NCBI RefSeq assembly: GCF_002860405.1
Contig: NZ_NMWV01000026.1
Span: 1-25,994 of the forward strand
From: Bifidobacterium imperatoris
GTDB taxonomy: Bacteria > Actinomycetota > Actinomycetes > Actinomycetales > Bifidobacteriaceae
DNA length: 25,994 bases
Reading direction: 5' to 3'
Below, piece by piece: positions 17,667 to 25,317 of the stretch. Each line of letters begins with the position of its first letter. The stretch's first letter is position 1. The position numbers and the translations under genes were made by a program. The notes beneath the pieces are model-generated. The model did no database searches. It saw nothing but the letters and a program-made list of their open reading frames with translations, and was not told the origin of the DNA.

Positions 17667-17715
17667 CAGGCAGCAACTGCGCGTCTGCACGTATGTGGCG
17701 CGCAGTCACTGCCTG
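17667..17715. repeat. Palindromic repeat, fourth GGCAGYAACTGCGCG copy
   Basis: CAGGCAGCAACTGCGCG (17667-17683) pairs with CGCGCAGTCACTGCCTG (17699-17715) with two mismatches and a 15-nt loop. The arms match the three palindromes at 2301-2474, some 15 kb away, while the loop does not. It lies between the RNA candidate terminator and the phosphoesterase gene. Confidence 0.75.
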
Positions 17716-17832
17716 TATTGGGCTGTTATTCGGCAGTATGTGCGCGGCGGGTGCGTCAGAGCGCGTACATACGGCCTGTTTTGCCTGCGCGACTGCCGTC
17801 TGTTTCAAGATTGCATGTGTACAGTGGTGTGC

Positions 17833-19149
17833 ATGACGGAAACACAGCGAGCTCCTGAAGGTTTTAAGCCACGCATCAAGCCGGTCGAAGCCGGGGATGA
17901 TCGTCCGGTTTCTATTTCCGCGCGACTTGGTCGACTGCAATTCCACACGTCTGGTAAATTCCGCGTATTGCAGGTGGCTGACATTCAAGACGGGCCGAAA
18001 ATCGCCAAAGATACGATTGCGCTGCTCGAAGCAAGCCTTGACGCCACGCGTCCGGATTTGGTGGTGTTCTCCGGCAATCAGATTGCCGGATTCAGTCCGT
18101 CGTTCGCCGGTTCGTTCCGTAAACGCCGCTGGAGTGAAGACTTCATTAGCGAGAGCGCTCTAGAGAAGACGCGCACTATGGTGCGTGAGGCAACCGCCCA
18201 ATTCGTGGCGCCTCTTGAAGCTCGCAAAGTGCCGTGGGTGGTGACCTACGGCAACCATGATTTTCAATGTGGATTAAGCAATGCCGAGCTTGATGCCATA
18301 TATCGTGAATTCCCTGGTTGCATCAATGCGGCTGACGCGTTGCTTCCTGACCAGACCATATATACGTGTGAGCCGGGTACGTTGGCGTTGCCAGTAAGGG
18401 ATGTAGAAAACAGTCGCAACGTGATGGGCTTGGTCATTCTGGATTCAGGAGACTATGCGCATGGCGGCGGTTTCGGAGTGCCCTCTGAGCGTGCGCTTGA
18501 TTTTCTGCGTCGTGTGCCAGGGCTGCTGAGCGGAGAATCGGATGTGGAGGAGATGGTATCTGATTCGTGTCCGATGGTGGAGTCGATGGTATTCCAGCAC
18601 ATGCCGCTGCCGGAATACTACGATGTGCTCAAGCCGGTGCCAGCCAATACCGCTTATGCAATGCAGGGGTATCGCAATCATGCCAATGCCTACTACATTC
18701 TTGATGAGGAGCGCACCCAGCCTGGTGGGTATCTCGGTGAGGGTATCTCTTGCCCAGACCAGTCAGATGAATTTGCGATTTTGCGGGATACCGGTGGCTA
18801 CTTTGCTGTGGCCGCAGGCCATGATCATCGCAATGGATTCGTAGGGGAGCGTGAAGGAATCACGTTGATTGCCACGCCGACCTGCGGGTTCAATACTTAC
18901 GGTCCGGCACCGTCGAAGCGTGCGACGCGATTGATTGAATTCGATATTCGCCACCCCTATGAGCCGCGCACGCAATTGTTGGAATTCGGCGAGTTGGTGG
19001 GGAAGCCCAGCTCATCTAAACAGGTGTACACCTATGCGGTGAACCAAAGTGTGCCCGGCGAAGGTGAGGGCGACGATTTGCTGCGCAAGCCATCGTTCTG
19101 GAACAAAGTGGCCGACGTATTCCACGATATTGCCATCAATCTGCCGTGA
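17833..19149 (+). CDS. Calcineurin-like metallophosphoesterase
   Basis: A 438-residue cytosolic protein (no signal peptide) of the calcineurin-like phosphoesterase fold, closest in motif layout to the Dcr2/YkoQ-type group. Blocks in order: LQVADIQDGPK, LVVFSGNQIAG, VTYGNHDF, VFQHMPLPEYY, and AVAAGHDHRNGF. GNHD, the lone His of FQHMP and GHDH are canonical metal ligands. Two first-shell positions differ from the usual pattern: D-x-H is D-I-Q, and the bridging Asp of GD is Asn (SGNQ). Activity may therefore be altered. The start is uncertain; ATG 17833 is chosen because it precedes the first conserved region, and ATG 17815 is possible. Neither has a clear ribosome-binding site. Substrate unknown. 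Confidence 0.8.
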   Translation: MTETQRAPEGFKPRIKPVEAGDDRPVSISARLGRLQFHTSGKFRVLQVADIQDGPKIAKDTIALLEASLDATRPDLVVFSGNQIAGFSPSFAGSFRKRRWSEDFISESALEKTRTMVREATAQFVAPLEARKVPWVVTYGNHDFQCGLSNAELDAIYREFPGCINAADALLPDQTIYTCEPGTLALPVRDVENSRNVMGLVILDSGDYAHGGGFGVPSERALDFLRRVPGLLSGESDVEEMVSDSCPMVESMVFQHMPLPEYYDVLKPVPANTAYAMQGYRNHANAYYILDEERTQPGGYLGEGISCPDQSDEFAILRDTGGYFAVAAGHDHRNGFVGEREGITLIATPTCGFNTYGPAPSKRATRLIEFDIRHPYEPRTQLLEFGELVGKPSSSKQVYTYAVNQSVPGEGEGDDLLRKPSFWNKVADVFHDIAINLP

Positions 19150-19234
19150 ACTGGGGTGCGTGAAGGTTCACCGTTTGTACTGCTGGTGAGTCTGCGTGAT
19201 TGCGAGTCGTTGCTACACCATCTTTGAGTCTGTT

Positions 19235-19382
19235 GACTGTAGGTTTTTGCACGAAGACTGTAGGAATTCCAACACTGACTGTAGGTTTTCCAACACTGAC
19301 TGTAGGTTTTTGAACGAAATACGTTAGGAATCCTACAGTCAGTGTTCAATCCCCTACAGTCGGTGTTCAAATTCCTACAGTC
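19235..19382. repeat. Array of 21-bp units, four direct then three inverted
   Basis: The box GACTGTAGG occurs at 19235, 19256, 19277 and 19298, each exactly 21 bp apart. Its complement CCTACAGTC occurs at 19332, 19353 and 19374, again exactly 21 bp apart. Spacers are T-rich with variants of TTTTTGAACACT. The seven boxes surround a short centre (about 19307-19331), so a transcript could fold into a long hairpin. It is not a CRISPR: units are short, spacers are not unique, and orientation flips. The rest of 19150-19534 holds only the stem at 19451-19488. Confidence 0.85.
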
Positions 19383-19450
19383 AAAAGTAAATCAAGGGTG
19401 GCGAGAGTCGGCGTATTAGGAATCGTAAGTATATCTGTGCATATAACGGC

Positions 19451-19488
19451 GAAGGCCGCTCGCGGGAATGTCCCAGTGAGCGACCTTC
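19451..19488 (-). terminator. Hairpin at the 3' end of the IclR gene
   Basis: GAAGGCCGCTC (19451-19461) pairs with GAGCGACCTTC (19478-19488) with one mismatch, and an inner GGGA-ATG-TCCC stem continues it. There is no T run on either strand, so termination would have to be factor-assisted or the hairpin may protect the mRNA end. Confidence 0.5.
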
Positions 19489-19536
19489 GTAATACTGAGG
19501 GGCTTGATGCGGAGCCGATTATTGGCTGAGTGGTAC

Positions 19537-20352
19537 CTAGCGGACGGCCTTTACTAGGGCTTCGGTCAGATACTTGCCAGCAGCCATGACCAGCGGAGCA
19601 TAACGGCGGCCGGGAGCTGCACCCATACGGCCGGTCGGGCCGGAAATGGAGATAGCAGCGATGACCTGGCCGGAGGCGTTGCGAATCGGAGCGGAGATGG
19701 AGCACACGCCCTCTTCGCGCTCGTTCACGGACTCAGACCAGCCGCGCTTGCGGACGGCGGCCAGCTTGGTGGCGGTGAACTTCGCATGACGCAGACCCTG
19801 GTGCAGACGTTCGGAATCTTCCCAAGCCAGCAGGATTTGAGCGGCTGAACCGGCTTCCATCGACAGCATGGCGCCCACCGGAATCGAATCGCGCAGACCG
19901 GAGACGCGTTCCACAGCGGCGATGCACACGCGCTGGTCGCCCTGACGGCGGTAAATCTGTGCGGATTCGCCGGTGCGGTCGAGCAGGGTCTGCAGGATCG
20001 GGCCAGCGGCAGTCAACAGGCGATCCTCGCCGGCTGCTGCAGCGAGTTCGGCGAAGCGAGAGCCCAGAACAAATCGGCCATGCTGATCGCGCAGTACGAA
20101 GCGATGGCGCTCAAGCGCAATGGCCAAACGGTGTGCGGTCGGTCGGGCCAGGCCGGTGGCGGCAACGAGCTGGCCGAGCGTGGACGGTCCGGATTCGAGC
20201 GCGTCGAGAATTTTCACGGTTTTATCGAGCACACCAACGCCGGAATGAATCTCCCCGTCGGACGCAGGTGTGGCTGCTGCAGCAGGGGCGGTCTCAAGCG
20301 ACTCGGGCGCGGTGGTGCCGGCTTCTAAAGGTTCTTCTTGGGAATCAGTCAT
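19537..20352 (-). CDS. IclR-family regulator, NdgR/LtbR type
   Basis: A 271-residue IclR-family transcription factor. After an Ala/Glu-rich tail of about 40 residues comes a winged helix-turn-helix (about 43-100: STLGQLVAATGLARPTAHRLAIAL), then the effector domain with the family's GSAAQILLA, GVCSISAPIRN and VIAAISISGP motifs. Position divergent from leuC matches NdgR (Streptomyces) and LtbR (Corynebacterium), which control leuCD and amino acid pathways. That family role is established and its transfer here is inference. The ATG at 20350-20352 lacks a ribosome-binding site. A promoter TTGGTA-N18-CATAAT (20392-20363) predicts a leader of only a few bases. A dyad at 20372-20386 lies between its -35 and -10, suggesting autoregulation. 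Confidence 0.88.
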   Translation of the reverse strand: MTDSQEEPLEAGTTAPESLETAPAAAATPASDGEIHSGVGVLDKTVKILDALESGPSTLGQLVAATGLARPTAHRLAIALERHRFVLRDQHGRFVLGSRFAELAAAAGEDRLLTAAGPILQTLLDRTGESAQIYRRQGDQRVCIAAVERVSGLRDSIPVGAMLSMEAGSAAQILLAWEDSERLHQGLRHAKFTATKLAAVRKRGWSESVNEREEGVCSISAPIRNASGQVIAAISISGPTGRMGAAPGRRYAPLVMAAGKYLTEALVKAVR

Positions 20353-20371
20353 AATACATGTGATTATGCCA

Positions 20372-20386
20372 TCTCACATAGTGAAA
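20372..20386. promoter_or_regulatory. Putative IclR-type operator in the iclR-leuC gap
   Basis: TCTCACATAGTGAAA is a near-perfect dyad (TCTCAC/GTGAAA). It overlaps the spacer of the regulator's own promoter, and a further TCTCACTT half-site lies at about 20405. It resembles sites described upstream of leuC for NdgR/LtbR in other actinobacteria, from memory. It would repress or activate both divergent units. Confidence 0.55.
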
Positions 20387-20601
20387 TACCAAATCGAGGA
20401 AGTGTCTCACTTGGTGGTCGCTGCTCAAAACATCATCCACGATGTTAGAAATCGGCGCACAAGAGCAACTTGACACAGTATATAAGGTATCCACGGACAG
20501 CACGAAGCAACGCAAAAACAAGTATTAACGCGGTTATCTCAATATCCGGCCTGAGCAAGGCCGAGCCCAACATGACCACATAGGCTTATACCACGAACAA
20601 G

Positions 20602-20633
20602 GCGCGAACACAATACCTCGCGCGGAATTTTTT
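20602..20633 (+). terminator. Attenuator-like hairpin just before leuC
   Basis: GCGCGA (20602-20607) pairs with TCGCGC (20618-20623) around a 10-nt loop, followed by GGAA and six T residues (20628-20633). The T run touches the leuC ribosome-binding site GGAGG. No leucine-rich leader peptide was found upstream, so the controlling signal is unclear. An earlier small stem, GGCCT/AGGCC, lies at about 20553-20567. Confidence 0.4.
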
Positions 20634-20644
20634 GGAGGAACACT

Positions 20645-22048
20645 ATGGGAACGACACTGGCCGAGAAGGTCTGGGCCGATCATCTGGTGCGCAAGGGCGG
20701 CGACGGCGCTCCCGATCTGCTGTACATCGATTTGATGCTCATGCACGAGGTCACCAGTCCGCAGGCATTCGAAGGCCTGCGTTTGGCCGGCCGTAAGCCG
20801 CGCCACGTCGATCAGCTCATCGCCACTGAGGATCACAACACCCCGACCGTGGATATCGATCGACCGAATCCGGACAAGACGAGCGCCCTGCAGCTGAGCA
20901 CTTTGGAGAAGAACTGCAAGGAATTCGGTGTGCGACTGCACCCGCTGGGCGATGCCGACCAGGGCATCGTGCACGCGTTCGCCCCGATTCTGGGCTTGAC
21001 TCAGCCGGGTATGACCATCGTGTGCGGCGATTCGCACACCTCTACTCATGGCGCGTTCGGTGCTCTCGCATTCGGCATCGGTACTTCCGAGGTCGAGCAT
21101 GTGATGGCCACGCAGACCCTGAGCCTGAAGCCGTTCAAGACGATGGCCATTAACGTCAACGGCAAGCTGCCGGCGGACGCCACCGCCAAGGACATTATTC
21201 TGGCGATTATCGCCAAGATCGGTACCGGCGGCGGCCAGGGCTACGTGATCGAGTATCGCGGCGAGGCCATTCGCAACCTTACGATGGACGAGCGCATGAC
21301 CGTGTGCAACATGTCCATTGAGGCAGGTGCCCGCGCCGGCATGATTGCTCCTGATGAGACCACGTTCGAATATCTGAAGGGGCGCCCGCATGCGCCGGAA
21401 GGTGAGATGTGGGACAAGGCCGTGGCGTATTGGAAGACGCTGAAGACCGATGACGACGCCGTATTCGACAAGGTGGTGGATATTGACGCCACGAAGCTTG
21501 GCCCATATGTGACTTGGGGCACCAACCCCGGTCAGGGTCTGCCGATCACCGCTGATGTGCCGGATCCGGCCAAGATTGCCGACGCTACCGAGCGTTCCGC
21601 AGCTGAGCGCGCAATCAAATACATGGGTCTGAAGCCCGGCATGCCGATTAAGGACATTGCCGTGGATACCGTGTTCATTGGCTCCTGCACCAACGGCCGC
21701 ATTGACGATCTGCGCCAGGCCGCCGCAATTATGAAGGGCCGTCACAAGGCCGATTCGATTCACCGTGTGCTGGTCGTGCCGGCATCCTCCCGCGTGCGTT
21801 TGGAAGCGGAGAAGGAAGGACTTGACAAGGTGTTCAAGGACTTCGGTGCCGAATGGCGTAACGCCGGCTGCTCGATGTGCCTCGGCATGAACCCGGACAA
21901 GCTGGTGCCGAACGAGCGCTCGATTTCGACGTCGAACCGTAACTTTGAAGGCCGTCAGGGCAAGGGCTCGCGCACGCATCTGGCCTCTCCAGCCGTTGCC
22001 GCCGCCACCGCAATCCGCGGCACGATTTCCAGCCCGGCTGATCTGTAA
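20645..22048 (+). CDS. leuC: 3-isopropylmalate dehydratase, large subunit
   Basis: A 467-residue aconitase-family subunit, normal LeuC length. With LeuD it converts 2-isopropylmalate to 3-isopropylmalate, the second step of leucine biosynthesis. The three [4Fe-4S] ligands are Cys348 (GSCTNGR) and Cys409/Cys412 ([11 protein letters not shown]). Other hallmarks are the N-terminal [49 protein letters not shown] and the C-terminal [28 protein letters not shown]. The ATG at 20645 follows TTGGAGGAA. It is the first gene of a leuCD operon, divergent from the IclR regulator. Confidence 0.98.
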   Translation: MGTTLAEKVWADHLVRKGGDGAPDLLYIDLMLMHEVTSPQAFEGLRLAGRKPRHVDQLIATEDHNTPTVDIDRPNPDKTSALQLSTLEKNCKEFGVRLHPLGDADQGIVHAFAPILGLTQPGMTIVCGDSHTSTHGAFGALAFGIGTSEVEHVMATQTLSLKPFKTMAINVNGKLPADATAKDIILAIIAKIGTGGGQGYVIEYRGEAIRNLTMDERMTVCNMSIEAGARAGMIAPDETTFEYLKGRPHAPEGEMWDKAVAYWKTLKTDDDAVFDKVVDIDATKLGPYVTWGTNPGQGLPITADVPDPAKIADATERSAAERAIKYMGLKPGMPIKDIAVDTVFIGSCTNGRIDDLRQAAAIMKGRHKADSIHRVLVVPASSRVRLEAEKEGLDKVFKDFGAEWRNAGCSMCLGMNPDKLVPNERSISTSNRNFEGRQGKGSRTHLASPAVAAATAIRGTISSPADL

Positions 22049-22061
22049 AGGACGTTAGATT

Positions 22062-22757
22062 ATGGAAAAACTCACTACTTTGACCGGCGTGGGCGTGCCG
22101 CTGCGCCGCTCCAATGTGGATACTGATCAGATTATTCCGGCAGTATTTTTGAAGCGCGTTACCAAGTCCGGCTTCGATGACGCCCTGTTCTACGCATGGC
22201 GCCGCGATCCGAACTTTGTGCTGAACCAGCCGGAATACGCCGGCAAGGGCCAGATTCTGGTGGCCGGCCCGGAGTTCGGCATCGGTTCCTCTCGTGAGCA
22301 CGCTGTGTGGGCGCTGCATGATTACGGCTTCCGCGTGGTGATTGCCCCGAGCTTCGCCGACATCTTCTATGGCAACACCGCCAAGAATGGTGTGCTGGCC
22401 GCGATTATGCCGCAGGAGTCCGTCGAGCTGCTGTGGAAGCTGCTCGAAGAGGAGCCCGGCCGCGAAATGACGGTTTCTCTGGAAACTCGCACCGTGACCT
22501 GCGGTGATGTGACCCTCCCGTTCGAGGTGAACGACTACACCCGTTGGCGCCTGATGAACGGTTACGATGACATCGATCTGACGCTCCAGCACGAGGACGA
22601 TATCGCCGCCTACGAGAAGATGCGCGCCGAAAAGTTCCCGTTCAAGCCCAAGACCATCCCCGCCAAGCACTGGCCCGAAGAACAAATCCAGTCCGCCCGC
22701 GAGCCGGAAGATGACGGCAGCTGGGCAGGCCCGTTGGCTGATCGCGGCATTATTTAG
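22062..22757 (+). CDS. leuD: 3-isopropylmalate dehydratase, small subunit
   Basis: A 231-residue LeuD, the swivelling domain that completes the isopropylmalate isomerase active site with LeuC. It shows [18 protein letters not shown], the substrate-recognition stretch [33 protein letters not shown] and a C-terminal [16 protein letters not shown]. It starts 13 nt after leuC with AAAGGA as ribosome-binding site, so it is translated from the same mRNA. The C-terminal 25 residues ([19 protein letters not shown]) form an acidic tail. The last codons are part of a perfect terminator-like hairpin and are repeated downstream as a 17-bp direct repeat. Confidence 0.97.
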   Translation: MEKLTTLTGVGVPLRRSNVDTDQIIPAVFLKRVTKSGFDDALFYAWRRDPNFVLNQPEYAGKGQILVAGPEFGIGSSREHAVWALHDYGFRVVIAPSFADIFYGNTAKNGVLAAIMPQESVELLWKLLEEEPGREMTVSLETRTVTCGDVTLPFEVNDYTRWRLMNGYDDIDLTLQHEDDIAAYEKMRAEKFPFKPKTIPAKHWPEEQIQSAREPEDDGSWAGPLADRGII

Positions 22758-22903
22758 CCGCGATCAGGCTGCAGGAAAGCACAGTGTGCTTTCCTGCAGG
22801 GCCTGCGCCGAGCCGCGACAGTGGTGAGGCCAATGTTGAGTCTCGTTCGATAGAACGAGTCCATAATTGCAGGATCAGGACCACTAGCTGATCGCGGCAT
22901 TAT
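22737..22903. repeat. 17-bp direct repeat of the leuD tail
   Basis: GCTGATCGCGGCATTAT occurs at 22737-22753 (the end of leuD) and again at 22887-22903, 150 bp further. The enclosed 133 bp carry two hairpins and no gene. The inverted arm GCCGCGATCAG at 22757 can pair with either copy. Confidence 0.8.
22738..22799 (+). terminator. Two consecutive hairpins at the leuD 3' end
   Basis: CTGATCGCGGC (22738-22748) pairs perfectly with GCCGCGATCAG (22757-22767) around ATTATTTA, which contains the stop codon. Immediately after, CTGCAGGAAAGCAC (22769-22782) pairs perfectly with 22786-22799 around a 3-nt loop. Neither has a following T run. A third stem, CTCGTTC-GATA-GAACGAG, lies at 22842-22859. Confidence 0.65.
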
Positions 22904-22916
22904 CTGATGCATTCCA

Positions 22917-22946
22917 TGTGGGCTCTTCTCTCGGGAAGAGCCCACA
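22917..22946. terminator. Hairpin between leuD and the PH-domain operon
   Basis: TGTGGGCTCTTC (22917-22928) pairs perfectly with GAAGAGCCCACA (22935-22946) around a 6-nt loop, directly before the minus-strand stop codon at 22948-22950. It can serve both converging transcripts, though no long T run follows. Confidence 0.65.
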
Positions 22947-22947
22947 G

Positions 22948-24666
22948 TCATTGTTCCACCCATCGCTGTAGGGCCTCGGCATCGGCGCGATGCAGGAACA
23001 TGAACCGAAGCTCATTGATGCCGTTCATTACAAACAACGACATCTGCACGCGTTCGATGCCGCGCGGTTCGCGCCACAATGTTGTGTATCGCGTTATTGA
23101 TTGCACCCGTGCACGCCGCGTAATCAGCTCATATCGAGTAAGTCGAAGCGCTCCAGTAACAAGAATGCGTGCGGAGCATTGGAAAGCGTCACCGGCGCCG
23201 AACAAGGCAAATCCTTCATTGCGCGCTCTCAACAGGCGGCACATAATCCACCACCATCCCAGCGCAATAGGCGCACTCACCAGCCACCATGTCCAGCCCA
23301 AGTCCGGAACGGCGCACCAAGTGCGCAACGCTACCGCAGCATGTGCATCAGAACCGAGCCAGACTGCAAGTGTGGTAACCAATGTTGCAACTACCGGCAG
23401 TGTGAGGTAATACCGCAATAGTCCGCGCCCGGTATAGTGCAGCCGTGGCGTATACGCAGAGGCTTCCGTATGTTCCGCGACGATCGTTGAAGACGCCGAA
23501 GACGCACGTTGACGCTGACCAGCGAATACTATTGACACTTCCGACAGCCCCCATTCCGGCAATATCTCATGCAACACTGCATGCACGCGGTGGGTACTAA
23601 TCACCGGTAGAATTTGCGCCGCTGAAGCTCCACTTCCCTCACTGTTGCCATTAGCCACTGAGGAACTCAGTCCCAATCCAACCGAACACAGGTGAAAAGG
23701 CCTGCGCAGCATCGACTGCCTGATGGTCACTGTCTGAATGCGACTGACCGGAATGGTGGTGGTATGCCGGGTAAGCAATCCGCGTACTACTACCAAATCA
23801 TCGCCGCGACGCCACACTTCGAATCCATAAAAACGAAGTAGCGAGGTAACGATACTCACCACCATGAGCAACGCCACGCATGCCAATACCAGCAATACCG
23901 CCGAAAACACCCCGCTCGTCAATGCGGTCGCCACCGAGCGTTCGGCTTCATGCATCAGGTTGCGTGGCAACACATCCTGAACTTGCTGCACAAAGCCATA
24001 CACCACCAGTGCGGCGGCTAGAAATCCGATATCCGTAATGGCAAACAGCAGAATATCGCCTACAGAAGCGCGGAACAGAGGCGTCCGCGAGGGGTTACCT
24101 AGCGCCGGTTCCATCGCTGGAGCGCCAGATTGGTCGGTATGCTGCGGTGAGTCGATTGCAGCATCGGCATGAGCTGAAGGCTCCGAAGTGCCGACCGCAG
24201 CTATGGTTGAAGCCACGACTGTGGATTGCGATTGCGCGCGCAATCTCTCCAATTCGGCTTGAAGCGCGGCTGGCACAGCGTCCAATCGAATATCGGTATC
24301 TGCGGCACCTGCTGCCGACACCGTAAGTCGCACTACCCCAAACGGTTGCAGATAGATAGGCTGCGAACTATTGATGGCATGAATGGAGCCGTAACTGATC
24401 GTTCTGTTTTTGCGGAACAACAAGCCGGACTTGAACGACAGTTTGCCAGATCCCAGTTGATACCGGGTGGTCAGCCAAGTGACAATGGGCTGGCAAAGCG
24501 CGACGAACAGGACGCTGAGAAAAATGAGCGCGATGGTCGTAACGGACAGATGCCTGCGCGCGATGAACAGCAACGCAAAGAATAATCCTATGATCCCCTT
24601 GGCTGTTTCAATTACCCCGATGATAAGAGAAGCGGGGTGCAACCTATGCCATGTATGGCACATCAC
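22948..24666 (-). CDS. Multi-pass membrane protein with repeated bacterial PH domains (YdbT-like)
   Basis: A 572-residue membrane protein with two N-terminal hydrophobic segments (about 14-36 and 43-67) followed by a bPH_2 (DUF304) domain (TTRYQLGSGKLSFKSGLLFRKNRTISYGSI). A Ser/Ala/Gln-rich linker leads to another membrane pair and a second bPH_2 domain (RRGDDLVVVRGLLTRHTTTIPVSRIQTV). A third membrane pair precedes a last, more diverged PH-like domain (LRLTRYELITRRARVQSITRYTTLWR). This is the YdbT plan. The role is unclear; YdbS/YdbT of Bacillus are linked to cell-surface stress resistance. The start is GTG 24666, or ATG 24663; the GTGA overlaps the stop of the upstream partner gene by 4 nt, so the two are translationally coupled. 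Confidence 0.85.
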   Translation of the reverse strand: MMCHTWHRLHPASLIIGVIETAKGIIGLFFALLFIARRHLSVTTIALIFLSVLFVALCQPIVTWLTTRYQLGSGKLSFKSGLLFRKNRTISYGSIHAINSSQPIYLQPFGVVRLTVSAAGAADTDIRLDAVPAALQAELERLRAQSQSTVVASTIAAVGTSEPSAHADAAIDSPQHTDQSGAPAMEPALGNPSRTPLFRASVGDILLFAITDIGFLAAALVVYGFVQQVQDVLPRNLMHEAERSVATALTSGVFSAVLLVLACVALLMVVSIVTSLLRFYGFEVWRRGDDLVVVRGLLTRHTTTIPVSRIQTVTIRQSMLRRPFHLCSVGLGLSSSVANGNSEGSGASAAQILPVISTHRVHAVLHEILPEWGLSEVSIVFAGQRQRASSASSTIVAEHTEASAYTPRLHYTGRGLLRYYLTLPVVATLVTTLAVWLGSDAHAAVALRTWCAVPDLGWTWWLVSAPIALGWWWIMCRLLRARNEGFALFGAGDAFQCSARILVTGALRLTRYELITRRARVQSITRYTTLWREPRGIERVQMSLFVMNGINELRFMFLHRADAEALQRWVEQ

Positions 24667-25220
24667 AGATCATCCTTGGCAGAAGCCACGCGTTCGGTGA
24701 TTAGGGTCACCATGCGCTCGGCCTCGGCGGTGTTTAGCGCGGCTATCTCATGTTCGTCGGCGGCCGTGTGCACCACCACCGTGGTGAGGCCAAAGTGCCG
24801 TTGCACGGGGTTCTGCTTGGTATCCACATGCTGCACGCGCGTATATGGTGTGGTGGTGGAGCGGCGGAACAGCCAGCCTTTGCGCGTGGCAAGGTCGCGC
24901 TCGCCGATGCGGAATCGGGTGAAGGCATACAAATACTTGGTCTGCAATGGTTGTGAGGCCAGATCCAGGACCGCATAGGCTGCGGCAATCCCAACAATAA
25001 GTTGCTGCCAGAATCCCCACCAATCATTCACCATGCACACGGCTGCAATCACAGCGCAGACTGCAAGCCAAATGACACATTGGATTGCCTCATTAATCAG
25101 CCATACCTTACGCACACTCGGTGGAAGCGGTCGCCAATCGTCGTTGATGTTGATGTTTCGAGTCTGTGCTTGCGTGTGGGTATGAGTTTGCGTTTGAACC
25201 GTCGTCTGCGTCGTCGGCAT
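24663..25220 (-). CDS. Bacterial PH-domain membrane protein (YdbS-like)
   Basis: A 185-residue partner of the preceding protein. A Thr/Gln/His-rich N-terminus (about 1-25) is followed by two membrane segments (about 42-62 and 70-90) and one bPH_2 domain (TRFRIGERDLATRKGWLFRRSTTTPYTRVQHVDTKQNPVQRHFGLTTVVVHTA). This fits YdbS, which pairs with YdbT in many Gram-positive bacteria. The ATG at 25218-25220 follows AGAGGGGAA. It is the first gene of a two-gene operon. The 97 nt between its start and the IS end (25221-25317) must hold the promoter, so the insertion sits right beside it; no promoter hexamers were clear. Confidence 0.85.
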   Translation of the reverse strand: MPTTQTTVQTQTHTHTQAQTRNININDDWRPLPPSVRKVWLINEAIQCVIWLAVCAVIAAVCMVNDWWGFWQQLIVGIAAAYAVLDLASQPLQTKYLYAFTRFRIGERDLATRKGWLFRRSTTTPYTRVQHVDTKQNPVQRHFGLTTVVVHTAADEHEIAALNTAEAERMVTLITERVASAKDDL

Positions 25221-25317
25221 AGATTCCCCTCTGCTCCATGAATATGGACATGGTATCAGAGCTGGCTATGAATCAAATTGGGGACAGTATTGACTGATTC
25301 GAGGGGTGAAATGCGAG

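Noticed and set aside
17505..17858. A 117-codon open frame across the RNA candidate
   Set aside because: It crosses a strong terminator and a palindromic repeat, starts with GTG without a ribosome-binding site and has no domain-like composition.
19235..19382. CRISPR array
   Set aside because: Repeat boxes are 9 bp, spacers are about 12 bp and similar to each other, and the orientation inverts midway; no cas gene is present.
20470..20475. Perfect TTGACA -35 hexamer upstream of leuC
   Set aside because: No -10 hexamer lies 16-18 bp downstream; TATATAAG is only a few bases away, so a promoter cannot be built on it with confidence.
20442..20528. A 28-codon open frame as a leuC leader peptide
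   Set aside because: It contains only two leucine codons, not in a run, and has no ribosome-binding site.
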